From assembly GCA_017993775.1 (NCBI GenBank), contig JAGOMA010000039.1, positions 1 to 49,871 of the forward strand: DNA of 49,871 nt. Direction: 5' to 3'. Below the pieces are notes generated by a model that saw only the letters and a list, made by a program, of their open reading frames with translations, was not told the origin of the DNA and searched no databases. Both the position numbers and the translations under genes were made by a program. Origin of the DNA: Chloroflexota bacterium (lineage in GTDB: Bacteria > Chloroflexota > Anaerolineae > Promineifilales > Promineifilaceae). Shown here piece after piece: positions 19,962 to 27,327 of the stretch; within the stretch, counting starts at the first letter, position 1, and every line of letters begins with the position of its first letter.

Positions 19962-20476
19962 AGTTCCATCAACAATGGCTGATTTAATGCGCGAAAACGC
20001 TCGGAGAACGTTTCGTTGGAAAACGTAAAAGTGACGGCGCGCCAGGAAAAGGTCTCGATTTGGGCGGCTTGCAGGATGGCCAGTTTGGCGGGCAACGCTT
20101 TTTGCAAGGCGAGGCGGCGAGAGGTGAGCAGCACGGCCGTTCCCCCGCCCAACCCGGCAACCAACCCCACCAGCAGCCGCAGCCAGAAGGCCAACCCGGC
20201 CGGCGTCAGCAGCAAACCAAGGGCCAGCAAGATAACGGCCGTGATCCCGGCCGCCGCCCAACCCATCTTTTCCAGCCGCTCTTCTTCGCCCGATTTGCGG
20301 GCTAGCTCCTGGGCGCAGTCGGCGCAGAGGGGCACATCCACCAGGCGGGTGATACGGCCGTGGCGCTTCTTCAGGCGCAGAGGTGTGGCTCCCGGTTGGG
20401 CGCAGTAGACACACACACCGGGGAAACGGATGGTTTCGTCAGGTCGCGCTTTGATTTTGATGGTCTGGTTGGTCAT
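19952..20476 (-). CDS. Zinc-ribbon, two-helix membrane protein of unknown function
   Basis: About 174 aa. An N-terminal treble-clef/zinc-ribbon-like pair (Cys22, Cys25, Cys51, Cys54) is followed by two adjacent hydrophobic segments (about 70-115) and a C-terminal soluble tail of about 55 aa. I do not recognise the family. A start at 20503 is possible, but ATG 20476 is preferred because GGGAG lies 8 nt upstream and the zinc ribbon follows directly. It sits between an acyl-CoA dehydrogenase and etfB with short gaps, so it is co-transcribed; a role tied to electron transfer at the membrane is only inferred from position. Confidence 0.75.
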   Translation of the reverse strand: MTNQTIKIKARPDETIRFPGVCVYCAQPGATPLRLKKRHGRITRLVDVPLCADCAQELARKSGEEERLEKMGWAAAGITAVILLALGLLLTPAGLAFWLRLLVGLVAGLGGGTAVLLTSRRLALQKALPAKLAILQAAQIETFSWRAVTFTFSNETFSERFRALNQPLLMELNN

Positions 20477-20487
20477 AACAGCTCCCA

Positions 20488-20515
20488 AACAGTCAACGAA
20501 CAACTTCTAACTTTG
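20488..20515. repeat. 7-bp AAC-starting array across a gene junction
   Basis: Four heptamers beginning AAC (AACAGTC, AACGAAC, AACTTCT, AACTTTG) span the end of the acyl-CoA dehydrogenase gene and the junction to the next gene. Confidence 0.45.
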
Positions 20516-21718
20516 CCAGAACGCCTCGTCGTAGGCGGGCAGTTCGCAGCGCAGCGGTTTGTCTTCGCGCTGGCCAAAGGCGTAGGCGGCCTGCATCAGT
20601 TGGTGAATTTCGCTGGTGCCTTCGTAGATGATGGCCCCACGGCCGTTGCGCAAATAACGCTCCACATCATACTCGTCAGAAAAGCCATACGCGCCATGCA
20701 CTTGAATGGCTTCGTGGGCGGCTTTGAAGGAATGGTCGGTGGCATACCACTTGGCCATAGACACCTCGCGGGTGTTGCGAAGGCCCTGGTTTTTCAGCCA
20801 GCCCACCTGTAAATAGAGCAGGCGCGACACGTCATACCACTGCTGCATCCAGGCGATCTTTTGCTGGATGAGCTGGTAATCGGCGATGGGCCGGCCGAAG
20901 GTTTCGCGTTCCTGGGCGTAGCGGATGGAGGCGTCTAAGCAGGCGCGGGTGAGGCCGGTTGCGCCGGAGGCCACGGTGTAACGGCCGTTATCCAGACAGC
21001 TCATGGCAATCTTAAACCCTTCACCCTCTTCGCCAATACGATTGGCTGCCGGCACGCGCACATCCTGGCAGTTGACCCAGCCGGTCGAACCGGCGCGCAC
21101 GCCCAATTTGCCGTGAATGTCGCCGGTGGTCACGCCAGGCATGTCGGTTTCCACCATGAAGGCGGTCAGGCCGGCGTGGGACGGTTTGGCGTTCGTGTCC
21201 GTTTTGGCGAACCAGAGGACGTGGTGGGCTTTGGTCGCCAGACTGATCCACATCTTTTCGCCGTTGATGATGTAGTCGTCGCCGTCTTTGCGGGCGGTGG
21301 AGCGCAGCCCAGCCACATCGGAACCGGCGCCCGGTTCGGTGAGACCAAAGGCGGCGTATTTTTCGCCGCGCGCTTGCGGCGCGAGAAAGCGCTGCTTTTG
21401 CTCTTCGGTGCCCCATTGCAGCACGCCCATGCTGTTCAGCCCCATGTGGACCGACATGACGACGCGCAGGGTGGTGTCGATGCGTTCCAATTCTTCGCAC
21501 ACCAGCCCGAGAGTGACGTAATCGAAGCCCTGGCCCCCGTAACGGACAGGGATATTAATGCCCAAAATGCCCAGTTCGGCCATGCGCGGCAGGGCGATGG
21601 GATTCATGGTTTGCTGGCGATCATATTCTTTGATGGTGGGTATGATTTCTTTTGCGCCAAATTCGCGGACCATGGCCGCTGCTTGTAATTGTTCTTCGGT
21701 CAGGGAAAAATCTAGCAT
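20507..21718 (-). CDS. Acyl-CoA dehydrogenase (short-chain/glutaryl-type length)
   Basis: FAD enzyme oxidising an acyl-CoA and donating electrons to ETF. 403 aa, normal length. Shows [21 protein letters not shown], the FAD-contact block [19 protein letters not shown] and [10 protein letters not shown] with catalytic Glu at about 366. Substrate chain length cannot be told. It is the first gene of the operon with the zinc-ribbon protein, etfB and etfA, and has its own promoter at 21767-21795. No clear ribosome binding site precedes the ATG at 21718. Confidence 0.95.
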   Translation of the reverse strand: MLDFSLTEEQLQAAAMVREFGAKEIIPTIKEYDRQQTMNPIALPRMAELGILGINIPVRYGGQGFDYVTLGLVCEELERIDTTLRVVMSVHMGLNSMGVLQWGTEEQKQRFLAPQARGEKYAAFGLTEPGAGSDVAGLRSTARKDGDDYIINGEKMWISLATKAHHVLWFAKTDTNAKPSHAGLTAFMVETDMPGVTTGDIHGKLGVRAGSTGWVNCQDVRVPAANRIGEEGEGFKIAMSCLDNGRYTVASGATGLTRACLDASIRYAQERETFGRPIADYQLIQQKIAWMQQWYDVSRLLYLQVGWLKNQGLRNTREVSMAKWYATDHSFKAAHEAIQVHGAYGFSDEYDVERYLRNGRGAIIYEGTSEIHQLMQAAYAFGQREDKPLRCELPAYDEAFWQS

Positions 21719-21766
21719 GTTCGGGTTCTCGTGGGTTCTCAGGATATAGCTTTCTCAGCTTGCATC

Positions 21767-21795
21767 ATTATAACGGCAGGGCAAATGACACGCAA
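21767..21795 (-). promoter_or_regulatory. Promoter of the acyl-CoA dehydrogenase-etf operon
   Basis: On the minus strand TTGCGT (21790-21795), a 17-bp spacer and a perfect TATAAT (21767-21772), giving a leader of about 40 nt. Confidence 0.65.
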
Positions 21796-21853
21796 CATGA
21801 CGCGGTGCGCCATAAAAAAAGGGGAGAGGGAGGAAAGTGATGGGCAACGGCCG

Positions 21854-24379
21854 TTAATCATCTATTGCAAACACAAACACCCCATCATACCCATAAAGCA
21901 AACGTATCTGTGGATTGCGCGCCAGCGTTGCGGGGTCAAAAAAACCGCCGCGTGCGCCCACATAAATGTGCGTCACACCCTGCGCCCGCAGCCAATCGGC
22001 GGCGGCCGGATCAGACCAATCCGGCGTATCGGTGGCGGCGCGGTTGAATTCCTGAATTTCCTGGAAATAGGCGCGATTGTAGATGTGGTCGATGGGCGGG
22101 ATGGTCGTTTCGCGGCCGGTGAGGGGCAAAATCCACGCGCCGCCATCGCTGCCGGCCCAGGTTGCCCCCAACCACAACCAACTGCTGGCCGCGATTTTGG
22201 CGTCGGACGGGGCGTTTTCATCCAGCCAGGCCAATCCGGCGGTATCGGCAGGATAAGCCAGTACCGTCTGACTGTTGAGGACGACGATTTGCTGATGGAG
22301 GCCGAAGATGAACACGGCCGTTACCCCCGCCCCCGTCACAAACCAGCCCACCGCCTGCAAAATCCAATGTCGCCGCCGCAGCCAGCGCCAAACCTGATCG
22401 GCGGCAATACCCAGAAACAGGCTGAGGGGAATGAAAATGGTGATGTACATGCTGTTCATGTTCACCAACGACGTTTCCGGCAAACCGAGCCGTTCGCCAG
22501 ACAACAAAATGAACAGCACGGCTACCCAGCCCACCAGCGCCAGCGGCGCCGTGGTCCAGCGGCGGCGGCGCAGCGCGGGCACAAGCAGCAGCCCAAACAC
22601 ACCGGCGGCTACGTAGAGAAACGGCCGTTCCCAGGCCACATCCAGATAAGCCACCGGAAAGGTGTTGTAATTTTCGATGTTGCGCTGGACGGTGGCGACC
22701 GGCTCGGTGACACGCAGCAGGTTAAGCATGTGGGGACCCGCCAGGAAAACGCCCAGAGAGGCGGCGGCGGCCAGCCAACGGCCGTTGCGCCCCCAGCTAA
22801 TCAACCAGACCAGAAAAGCAAAGGGCAAATAAAACAGAAAAACGCGAAAGTGTACCAGGAACATTCCGGCGGCCAGCACGCCAACCAACCACCAGACGCG
22901 CCGCCATGCACGCCCGCCGCGCGCCAACTGCCACGTCAGCCCCAGCAGAACCGGCATAAGGAGAACGGCCGTGAGCTGCGTCATGCGCCCCCAGGAGAGG
23001 TAGTAGGCCGGGAAAAAGAAGGGCAGCGCCACCAGAAAAGCGGCCGCCAACCCGGCACGGCGGCGGCGGGTGATGAGCCAACCGGCGGCGTAAATCGCCA
23101 GCGGAACCAGCGCATTGAGCAGCTGGCTCAGGTAGAGCAATAAGGAAGCCAGCGGCGTGCCGGTCATCAGGCTCAGGCTGGCGGAGAGGGTGTGGAAGCC
23201 AAAGTGATAGGGAAAATGGTCGACGGGCAGGTAAGGAGCGTAATTGTCGGGGATGGCGCCTTTGTTGGTCATCACGGCCGTGATCAACCCATGACGGCTG
23301 GCATCTACCCAGGGCAAAAAAGCGAGATCGCGCACGGCCAGCAGGCGCACGACAAAACCCACCAGCAGCAAGGCCAGCAGGGCAGCGTGTTCTTTGTGGA
23401 AGCGGGGATTCGGGGTTGGGGACTGGGGGTTGGGGATGAGAGACGGCCGTTGCCGCCAGTTGAAATCCGCCAACCGCCAGCGCCAGAGAAAAACGGCCAG
23501 CGCCCAACCACCGATCACCACTCCCCAGAGCAGGCCGCCGGAAAAACGGCCGCCGACCAGCGACACCCACTGCCACAGAACAGCCCAACCGGCTGCGCCC
23601 AAGGCCACGGCCGTGCCGACCCAGGCCAACGCATCCCAGCGCCGCCAGGCGGCCGGCCCGGCCAACAGCAGCAGCACGCCCGGCAGCGGCAAAAAAAGCA
23701 GCGCTGCGCCAAACAAGAATCCGGCCTGCGCCAGAGCCGCCCGCAGCGTTTGCCAGACATCGCTCCAGGCGAGCTGGTAGCGGGTGATCAGGCGTAAATC
23801 CTGGGCGTTGGTGGTGGGCGGCGGCGGATCCAGCGGCCCGCTTTGCAGGCGCAGCGCGCCCCCGGCGTACACGTCCAGGTCGTAGCCCCACACGGACATC
23901 GGGTTTCCGGCGCTGCCGCTGATGTGGATGGTGTATTGTTGTCCGGCGGAATGGGGCTGCGGCGAGAAGCTGAGAAGCGCGGTTTGATTATGAGTCAGGG
24001 CAGCAGTTGGCAGCCGTTTTTCGGCAATCAGGCCGTCGGCGGCATCGAAAAGCTGGAGAACGAGGTCATCGCCGCTGCCGCCATCGCTGCCATTGCCAGA
24101 TAGAATCAGTTCCACCTCAGACAGTCCGTCGCGGTGGGGGGTGAAGGTTTGTTCCAGGCGCAGCGTGTCGCGGGGGATGGGTAAGGTGGTATTGGCGCGG
24201 GTTTGGCTGGCGTCGACGGCCGTTATCGGACTCCACACACCACGGCCGTCGGCCCACACCCAGATCAGCGCCGCCAAACAGCCAAACAAAAAAGGCAGCC
24301 ACCACCAACGCCGAATGGGGGCAAAGGGCGAAGAAGGTAAGGGGGGAACGGCCGTTTCTGCAAGAGGTTCCATGTTCAT
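21854..24379 (-). CDS. Multi-spanning membrane protein, probable GT-C-type glycosyltransferase
   Basis: About 841 aa. One N-terminal transmembrane helix is followed by an extracytoplasmic beta-rich domain of about 150 aa, then roughly a dozen hydrophobic helices and a soluble C-terminal part. The loop LPWVDASRHG with Asp359 resembles the first-loop acidic motif of GT-C glycosyltransferases that use polyprenyl-phosphate sugars. The frame is open to a GTG at 24445, but that lies in the tRNA terminator; ATG 24379 or 24373 is more likely. A 7-bp repeat array encodes PSLIPNPQSPTPNPRF between two helices. It stands alone, between a tRNA and the dehydrogenase operon. Sugar donor and acceptor are unknown. 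Confidence 0.7.
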   Translation of the reverse strand: MNMEPLAETAVPPLPSSPFAPIRRWWWLPFLFGCLAALIWVWADGRGVWSPITAVDASQTRANTTLPIPRDTLRLEQTFTPHRDGLSEVELILSGNGSDGGSGDDLVLQLFDAADGLIAEKRLPTAALTHNQTALLSFSPQPHSAGQQYTIHISGSAGNPMSVWGYDLDVYAGGALRLQSGPLDPPPPTTNAQDLRLITRYQLAWSDVWQTLRAALAQAGFLFGAALLFLPLPGVLLLLAGPAAWRRWDALAWVGTAVALGAAGWAVLWQWVSLVGGRFSGGLLWGVVIGGWALAVFLWRWRLADFNWRQRPSLIPNPQSPTPNPRFHKEHAALLALLLVGFVVRLLAVRDLAFLPWVDASRHGLITAVMTNKGAIPDNYAPYLPVDHFPYHFGFHTLSASLSLMTGTPLASLLLYLSQLLNALVPLAIYAAGWLITRRRRAGLAAAFLVALPFFFPAYYLSWGRMTQLTAVLLMPVLLGLTWQLARGGRAWRRVWWLVGVLAAGMFLVHFRVFLFYLPFAFLVWLISWGRNGRWLAAAASLGVFLAGPHMLNLLRVTEPVATVQRNIENYNTFPVAYLDVAWERPFLYVAAGVFGLLLVPALRRRRWTTAPLALVGWVAVLFILLSGERLGLPETSLVNMNSMYITIFIPLSLFLGIAADQVWRWLRRRHWILQAVGWFVTGAGVTAVFIFGLHQQIVVLNSQTVLAYPADTAGLAWLDENAPSDAKIAASSWLWLGATWAGSDGGAWILPLTGRETTIPPIDHIYNRAYFQEIQEFNRAATDTPDWSDPAAADWLRAQGVTHIYVGARGGFFDPATLARNPQIRLLYGYDGVFVFAIDD
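23404..23438. repeat. In-frame 7-bp array inside the membrane glycosyltransferase-like gene
   Basis: Five heptamers (GGGGATT, CGGGGTT, GGGGACT, GGGGGTT, GGGGATG), read on the minus strand, encode a Pro/Asn/Ser/Gln linker between hydrophobic segments. Confidence 0.65.
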
Positions 24380-24426
24380 ATTCAGAGCCTGCCCGGCCAA
24401 CCGGATTGCCAGCAGCCGGGGCGCAT

Positions 24427-24458
24427 CATAAAAAAAGCCGCTCACAGGGAGCGGCTTG
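24427..24458 (-). terminator. Rho-independent terminator of the CAT-anticodon tRNA
   Basis: A 9-bp stem (24435-24443 with 24449-24457) followed on the minus strand by a run of T, directly after the tRNA 3' end. Confidence 0.85.
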
Positions 24459-24461
24459 TCT

Positions 24462-24537
24462 TGGTGGTGCCAACTGGACTTGAACCAGTGACCTAGGGCT
24501 TATGAGTCCCTCGCTCTGCCGACTGAGCTATGGCACC
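24462..24537 (-). tRNA. tRNA with CAT anticodon (elongator Met, or Ile2)
   Basis: The cloverleaf on the minus strand has acceptor GGTGCCA/TGGCACC, D-arm GCTC/GAGC, T-arm CTGG-TTCAAGT-CCAG and loop CTCATAA (anticodon CAT). CCA is encoded. The full 1-72 pairing excludes an initiator. The pair closing the anticodon loop is A-G (31-39), a mismatch. Elongator tRNA-Met and lysidine-modified tRNA-Ile2 cannot be separated here by eye. Confidence 0.93.
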
Positions 24538-24549
24538 AAAGCGAACGGG

Positions 24550-24578
24550 ATTATAACCAATACGGCCGTTGCTGCCAA
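24550..24578 (-). promoter_or_regulatory. Promoter of the CAT-anticodon tRNA
   Basis: TTGGCA (24573-24578), 17-bp spacer and perfect TATAAT (24550-24555) on the minus strand; start about 6 nt before the tRNA. The spacer contains the ACGGCCGT palindrome. Confidence 0.75.
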
Positions 24579-24618
24579 ATTCTATGCCGCAAAACCGCTG
24601 GAAAAAATCAAAACGACC

Positions 24619-25734
24619 TCACGGGGTAATGAATTGGAAAGGAATGGGGCTAAAAACCAGAAAAAACAACACCAGGGTAAAAATCGCCAACCAGCGGCGG
24701 CGTGGATCCAACGGCGTCACGTCGTCCAGTGGCACAGCATAGACGCGGCCAAAAAAGAAGAGCAAAAAAATCCAGAAAAGCCACATCAACGTCCCGGTAA
24801 GCGCTGTTAGCAGCGCCAGAGCCACAATCACCGGCCAAAAGAACTGTTTGGCGCGTTCGCCAAACAAAACGTAAGAAACGTGCCCGCCATCCAACTGCCC
24901 CACAGGAATCAGGTTTAGTCCGGTGACCAGCAATCCTACCCAGCCAGCCCAGGCGATTTGGTTGAGCGACACATCCAGGCCATTGGCAGGAAGCATCTGG
25001 CCTAACATTAAAATTTTGGCGGCGGCGTACAAAATGGAGTTGCCTTCCAGCATGTAGGGAACGGATGGCATGGGGCCAACCGGGGAAGTAGACAGGCCAT
25101 ACAGCAGAATGGGCAGAGCAAAGGCCATGCCCGCCAAAGGGCCGGCCGCGCCCACATCGAACAGCGCTCGTTTGTTTTTGACCGGCGCTTTCAGTTGGAT
25201 AAACGCGCCCATCGTGCCGATGATGGAGAAAGGCATCGGGATGAAATAGGGCAGCGTGACGGGGACGTGGTGGTGACGGGCGGCAAAATAATGGCCCAAT
25301 TCGTGCGCCCCCAGGATGACCATAATGCTGAGGCTGAACGGAAGACCCCGCCATATTTGGGCCAGCGCGGTTCCGTAATCGCCTGTTTCGCCCAGGGCGG
25401 CCACGTACATCGTGGAAATGATGGTGACGATCAGGAGGATTAAGTTGATGGTCCAATTGGAGGCCGGCGGATTAAAAACGTGGGGAAGGCCGATCAGGTT
25501 TGGGCTGCTGTCGCTCTGGCGGATCATCGGCGTAAAGCCATGCTGCTCGAAGATGACGCGGAGGTCGTCGTAACAATCGGCGGTGTCGCGTAAAAAGCGG
25601 CCGCGCAGGCGAAAATGGCCCGGTTCCGGCCAATCCAGGGTGGTGTCGTCGGTGGTGAACAGAGGGGTGATGGCTTCACGGATGTTTTCAACGGCCGTCA
25701 ACGATATCGTCGTGGTACGCGGATCATTAAACAT
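24619..25734 (-). CDS. Site-2 protease-like intramembrane zinc metallopeptidase (M50)
   Basis: 371 aa. An N-terminal soluble domain of about 90 aa is followed by several transmembrane helices. The zinc site is HELGH at about 144-148 with the second motif NLIPVGQLDGGH near 273, as in M50/S2P peptidases that cut membrane-bound regulators such as anti-sigma factors. The C-terminus ends in hydrophobic segments. ATG at 25734 lies 8 bp after the stop of the small membrane protein gene, so the two are co-transcribed. The substrate is unknown; it is not linked to an obvious anti-sigma gene here. Confidence 0.9.
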   Translation of the reverse strand: MFNDPRTTTISLTAVENIREAITPLFTTDDTTLDWPEPGHFRLRGRFLRDTADCYDDLRVIFEQHGFTPMIRQSDSSPNLIGLPHVFNPPASNWTINLILLIVTIISTMYVAALGETGDYGTALAQIWRGLPFSLSIMVILGAHELGHYFAARHHHVPVTLPYFIPMPFSIIGTMGAFIQLKAPVKNKRALFDVGAAGPLAGMAFALPILLYGLSTSPVGPMPSVPYMLEGNSILYAAAKILMLGQMLPANGLDVSLNQIAWAGWVGLLVTGLNLIPVGQLDGGHVSYVLFGERAKQFFWPVIVALALLTALTGTLMWLFWIFLLFFFGRVYAVPLDDVTPLDPRRRWLAIFTLVLFFLVFSPIPFQFITP

Positions 25735-25742
25735 ATAGTAGC

Positions 25743-25967
25743 CTACGCGTTTCCATCTTCGGAATCCTCGTCATTGTCGCCCCAACTCACAATCCAGATA
25801 CAGGCTCCGGCCACCAAAATGGTGATGAGAATAAGCCAGAACCACTGCATGGTTTGCAGCCCAACGCTGCGGGCTTCATAAATCAAAATCAGCACCATGC
25901 CCAACGCCAAAACAAACCAGGCGGATAGGTTGGGATGGCTGCTGACGGTCTTTTTTAATGTTTCCAT
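25743..25967 (-). CDS. Small membrane protein, 74 aa
   Basis: Two hydrophobic segments (about 15-30 and 42-62) and an acidic C-terminal tail (GDNDEDSED). No family recognised. AGAGG lies about 10 nt before the ATG at 25967. Its position 8 bp upstream of the site-2 protease gene suggests that it may be a partner or a substrate, but nothing in the sequence proves this. Confidence 0.65.
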   Translation of the reverse strand: METLKKTVSSHPNLSAWFVLALGMVLILIYEARSVGLQTMQWFWLILITILVAGACIWIVSWGDNDEDSEDGNA

Positions 25968-26021
25968 GGCTTCAACCTCTTCATATACTCAGGGTTCGCT
26001 CGCAAATAGGTTGCGGTTTTC

Positions 26022-26054
26022 AGATTGGTCCAATCTTGAATTTTGGACCAATCT
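26022..26054. repeat. 12-bp inverted repeat (ATTGGTCCAA type)
   Basis: A perfect 12-bp stem with a 9-nt loop between the coaE-like gene and the small membrane protein gene. No T-run follows on either strand, so it is better seen as an interspersed inverted repeat or an operator than as a terminator. Confidence 0.6.
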
Positions 26055-26079
26055 AACCAGTTTAAGAACGATCGGTGAC

Positions 26080-27327
26080 TTAACTTTTGTGCAGCCGGTC
26101 ATCGCGCAGGATTTTAACCATCAGGATGGTGTCGGGCGGCTGGGATTCTTCGACGGCCGTTTGCCACACATCCGGCAGCATCTCTTTGTCCACCGCGACA
26201 TACCCTTCACGCTGGAACAAGGCCGGCAGCGTTTCTGTCTCGTCGTCGGGCAAAAAGGCGGCCACCATTTCGCCGATGTGGGCGTTGGCCGATTTTTCGA
26301 TTTCCAGCAAAACGGCCGTTACCGTCAGGGCGACATCTTCCCCGGACAACATAAAAATCTGGTCTATGCGCGCCACCTGCGCGTCGATGCTCCAGCCCAT
26401 GACGACGGTGATATCCGTGCCCACCTGCCCGATGAAGTAGCTGCGCTCGCTAAAAGACATCAACAAATCGGCGCGTTTCATGGTGACAGCGCCATGGGTA
26501 GCCTTTTGAATCAACAGCAAAATGGAAGGAATATCCGATGGTTTGCCGCGCCGCACTTGCAGTCCGGCGGGCCATTCCCGCTCGACGGCCGGTTTTTTGG
26601 CGGCTGACAGCAAATCTTTCAGGCTTTTGGGGCCGGATGTACGCGGTTTGGTTTTGGCGGCAACGGCCGTATCCTCAACCACCAATGTCGTCGGGGGCAG
26701 TGTGTCTGGTGACGGCAGCCGGCTCCAGGCCAGCGTAAACTGAGCTTCGGTTTCCGTCATCAGGCCATCGGTATCAATGACCACATCGGCCATGGCGACT
26801 TTTTCTTCTTGTGGGGCCTGGGCTTTGATGCGCGCGGCGGCGCTTTCGGCATCCAAACCGCGACAAATCATCAACCGTTGCAGTTGGCGCTGGCGGTGGC
26901 AGCGTGTGACCCAAATCTGGTGGCAGGCTTTAACCAGGTCGCCTTCCAGCAGTTTGATGGCCTCGATAAAAACAACTGCCGCTTCGCTGGCGTTGATGCG
27001 TTCCGCAATGACTGCGCGGACGAGTGGGTGGGTCATCTGCTCCAGGTCTTTTAGGGCTGTGGGGTCGGCAAACACAATCTGGCCCAGGGCGCGGCGGTTG
27101 ATACGGCCGTCCTCGCGCCGCACTTCTGGGCCAAAAGCGACAGCAACGGCGGCCTGAACCTCCGCGTCGTAATCCATGAGTTCATGGACAATTTTGTCGG
27201 CGTCGATGGTCAGCGCGCCCTGTTCAGCGGCCAGCCGCATGACGGCCGATTTACCGCTGGCGATATTGCCGGTCAGGCCAATAATTAGTTTTCCAGAGAG
27301 GGTAATTGTGGTTGGCCCGTCACTCAT
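26080..27327 (-). CDS. coaE: Dephospho-CoA kinase fused to a GNAT-like domain
   Basis: Final step of CoA synthesis, ATP-dependent 3'-phosphorylation of dephospho-CoA. 415 aa, about twice the usual 200. Residues 1-205 are CoaE with P-loop GLTGNIASGKS (17-27), TIDADKIVHEL and the HPLVR motif. After an Ala/Pro/Lys linker, residues 275-415 resemble a divergent GNAT acetyltransferase fold (LQVRRGKPSDIPSILLLIQKA followed by an IGQ-V strand). The GNAT acetyl-CoA loop is not clear, so its activity is uncertain. The start overlaps the ABC-F stop by 8 bp, showing coupled translation. CoA supply would suit the many CoA-dependent genes nearby, but that link is inference. Confidence 0.82.
   Translation of the reverse strand: MSDGPTTITLSGKLIIGLTGNIASGKSAVMRLAAEQGALTIDADKIVHELMDYDAEVQAAVAVAFGPEVRREDGRINRRALGQIVFADPTALKDLEQMTHPLVRAVIAERINASEAAVVFIEAIKLLEGDLVKACHQIWVTRCHRQRQLQRLMICRGLDAESAAARIKAQAPQEEKVAMADVVIDTDGLMTETEAQFTLAWSRLPSPDTLPPTTLVVEDTAVAAKTKPRTSGPKSLKDLLSAAKKPAVEREWPAGLQVRRGKPSDIPSILLLIQKATHGAVTMKRADLLMSFSERSYFIGQVGTDITVVMGWSIDAQVARIDQIFMLSGEDVALTVTAVLLEIEKSANAHIGEMVAAFLPDDETETLPALFQREGYVAVDKEMLPDVWQTAVEESQPPDTILMVKILRDDRLHKS

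Noticed and set aside
21731..23143. A 470-aa plus-strand frame antisense to the membrane protein gene
   Set aside because: Gln/Arg/His/Pro-rich with no motif; the minus-strand frame has clear transmembrane helices and a GT-C-like loop.
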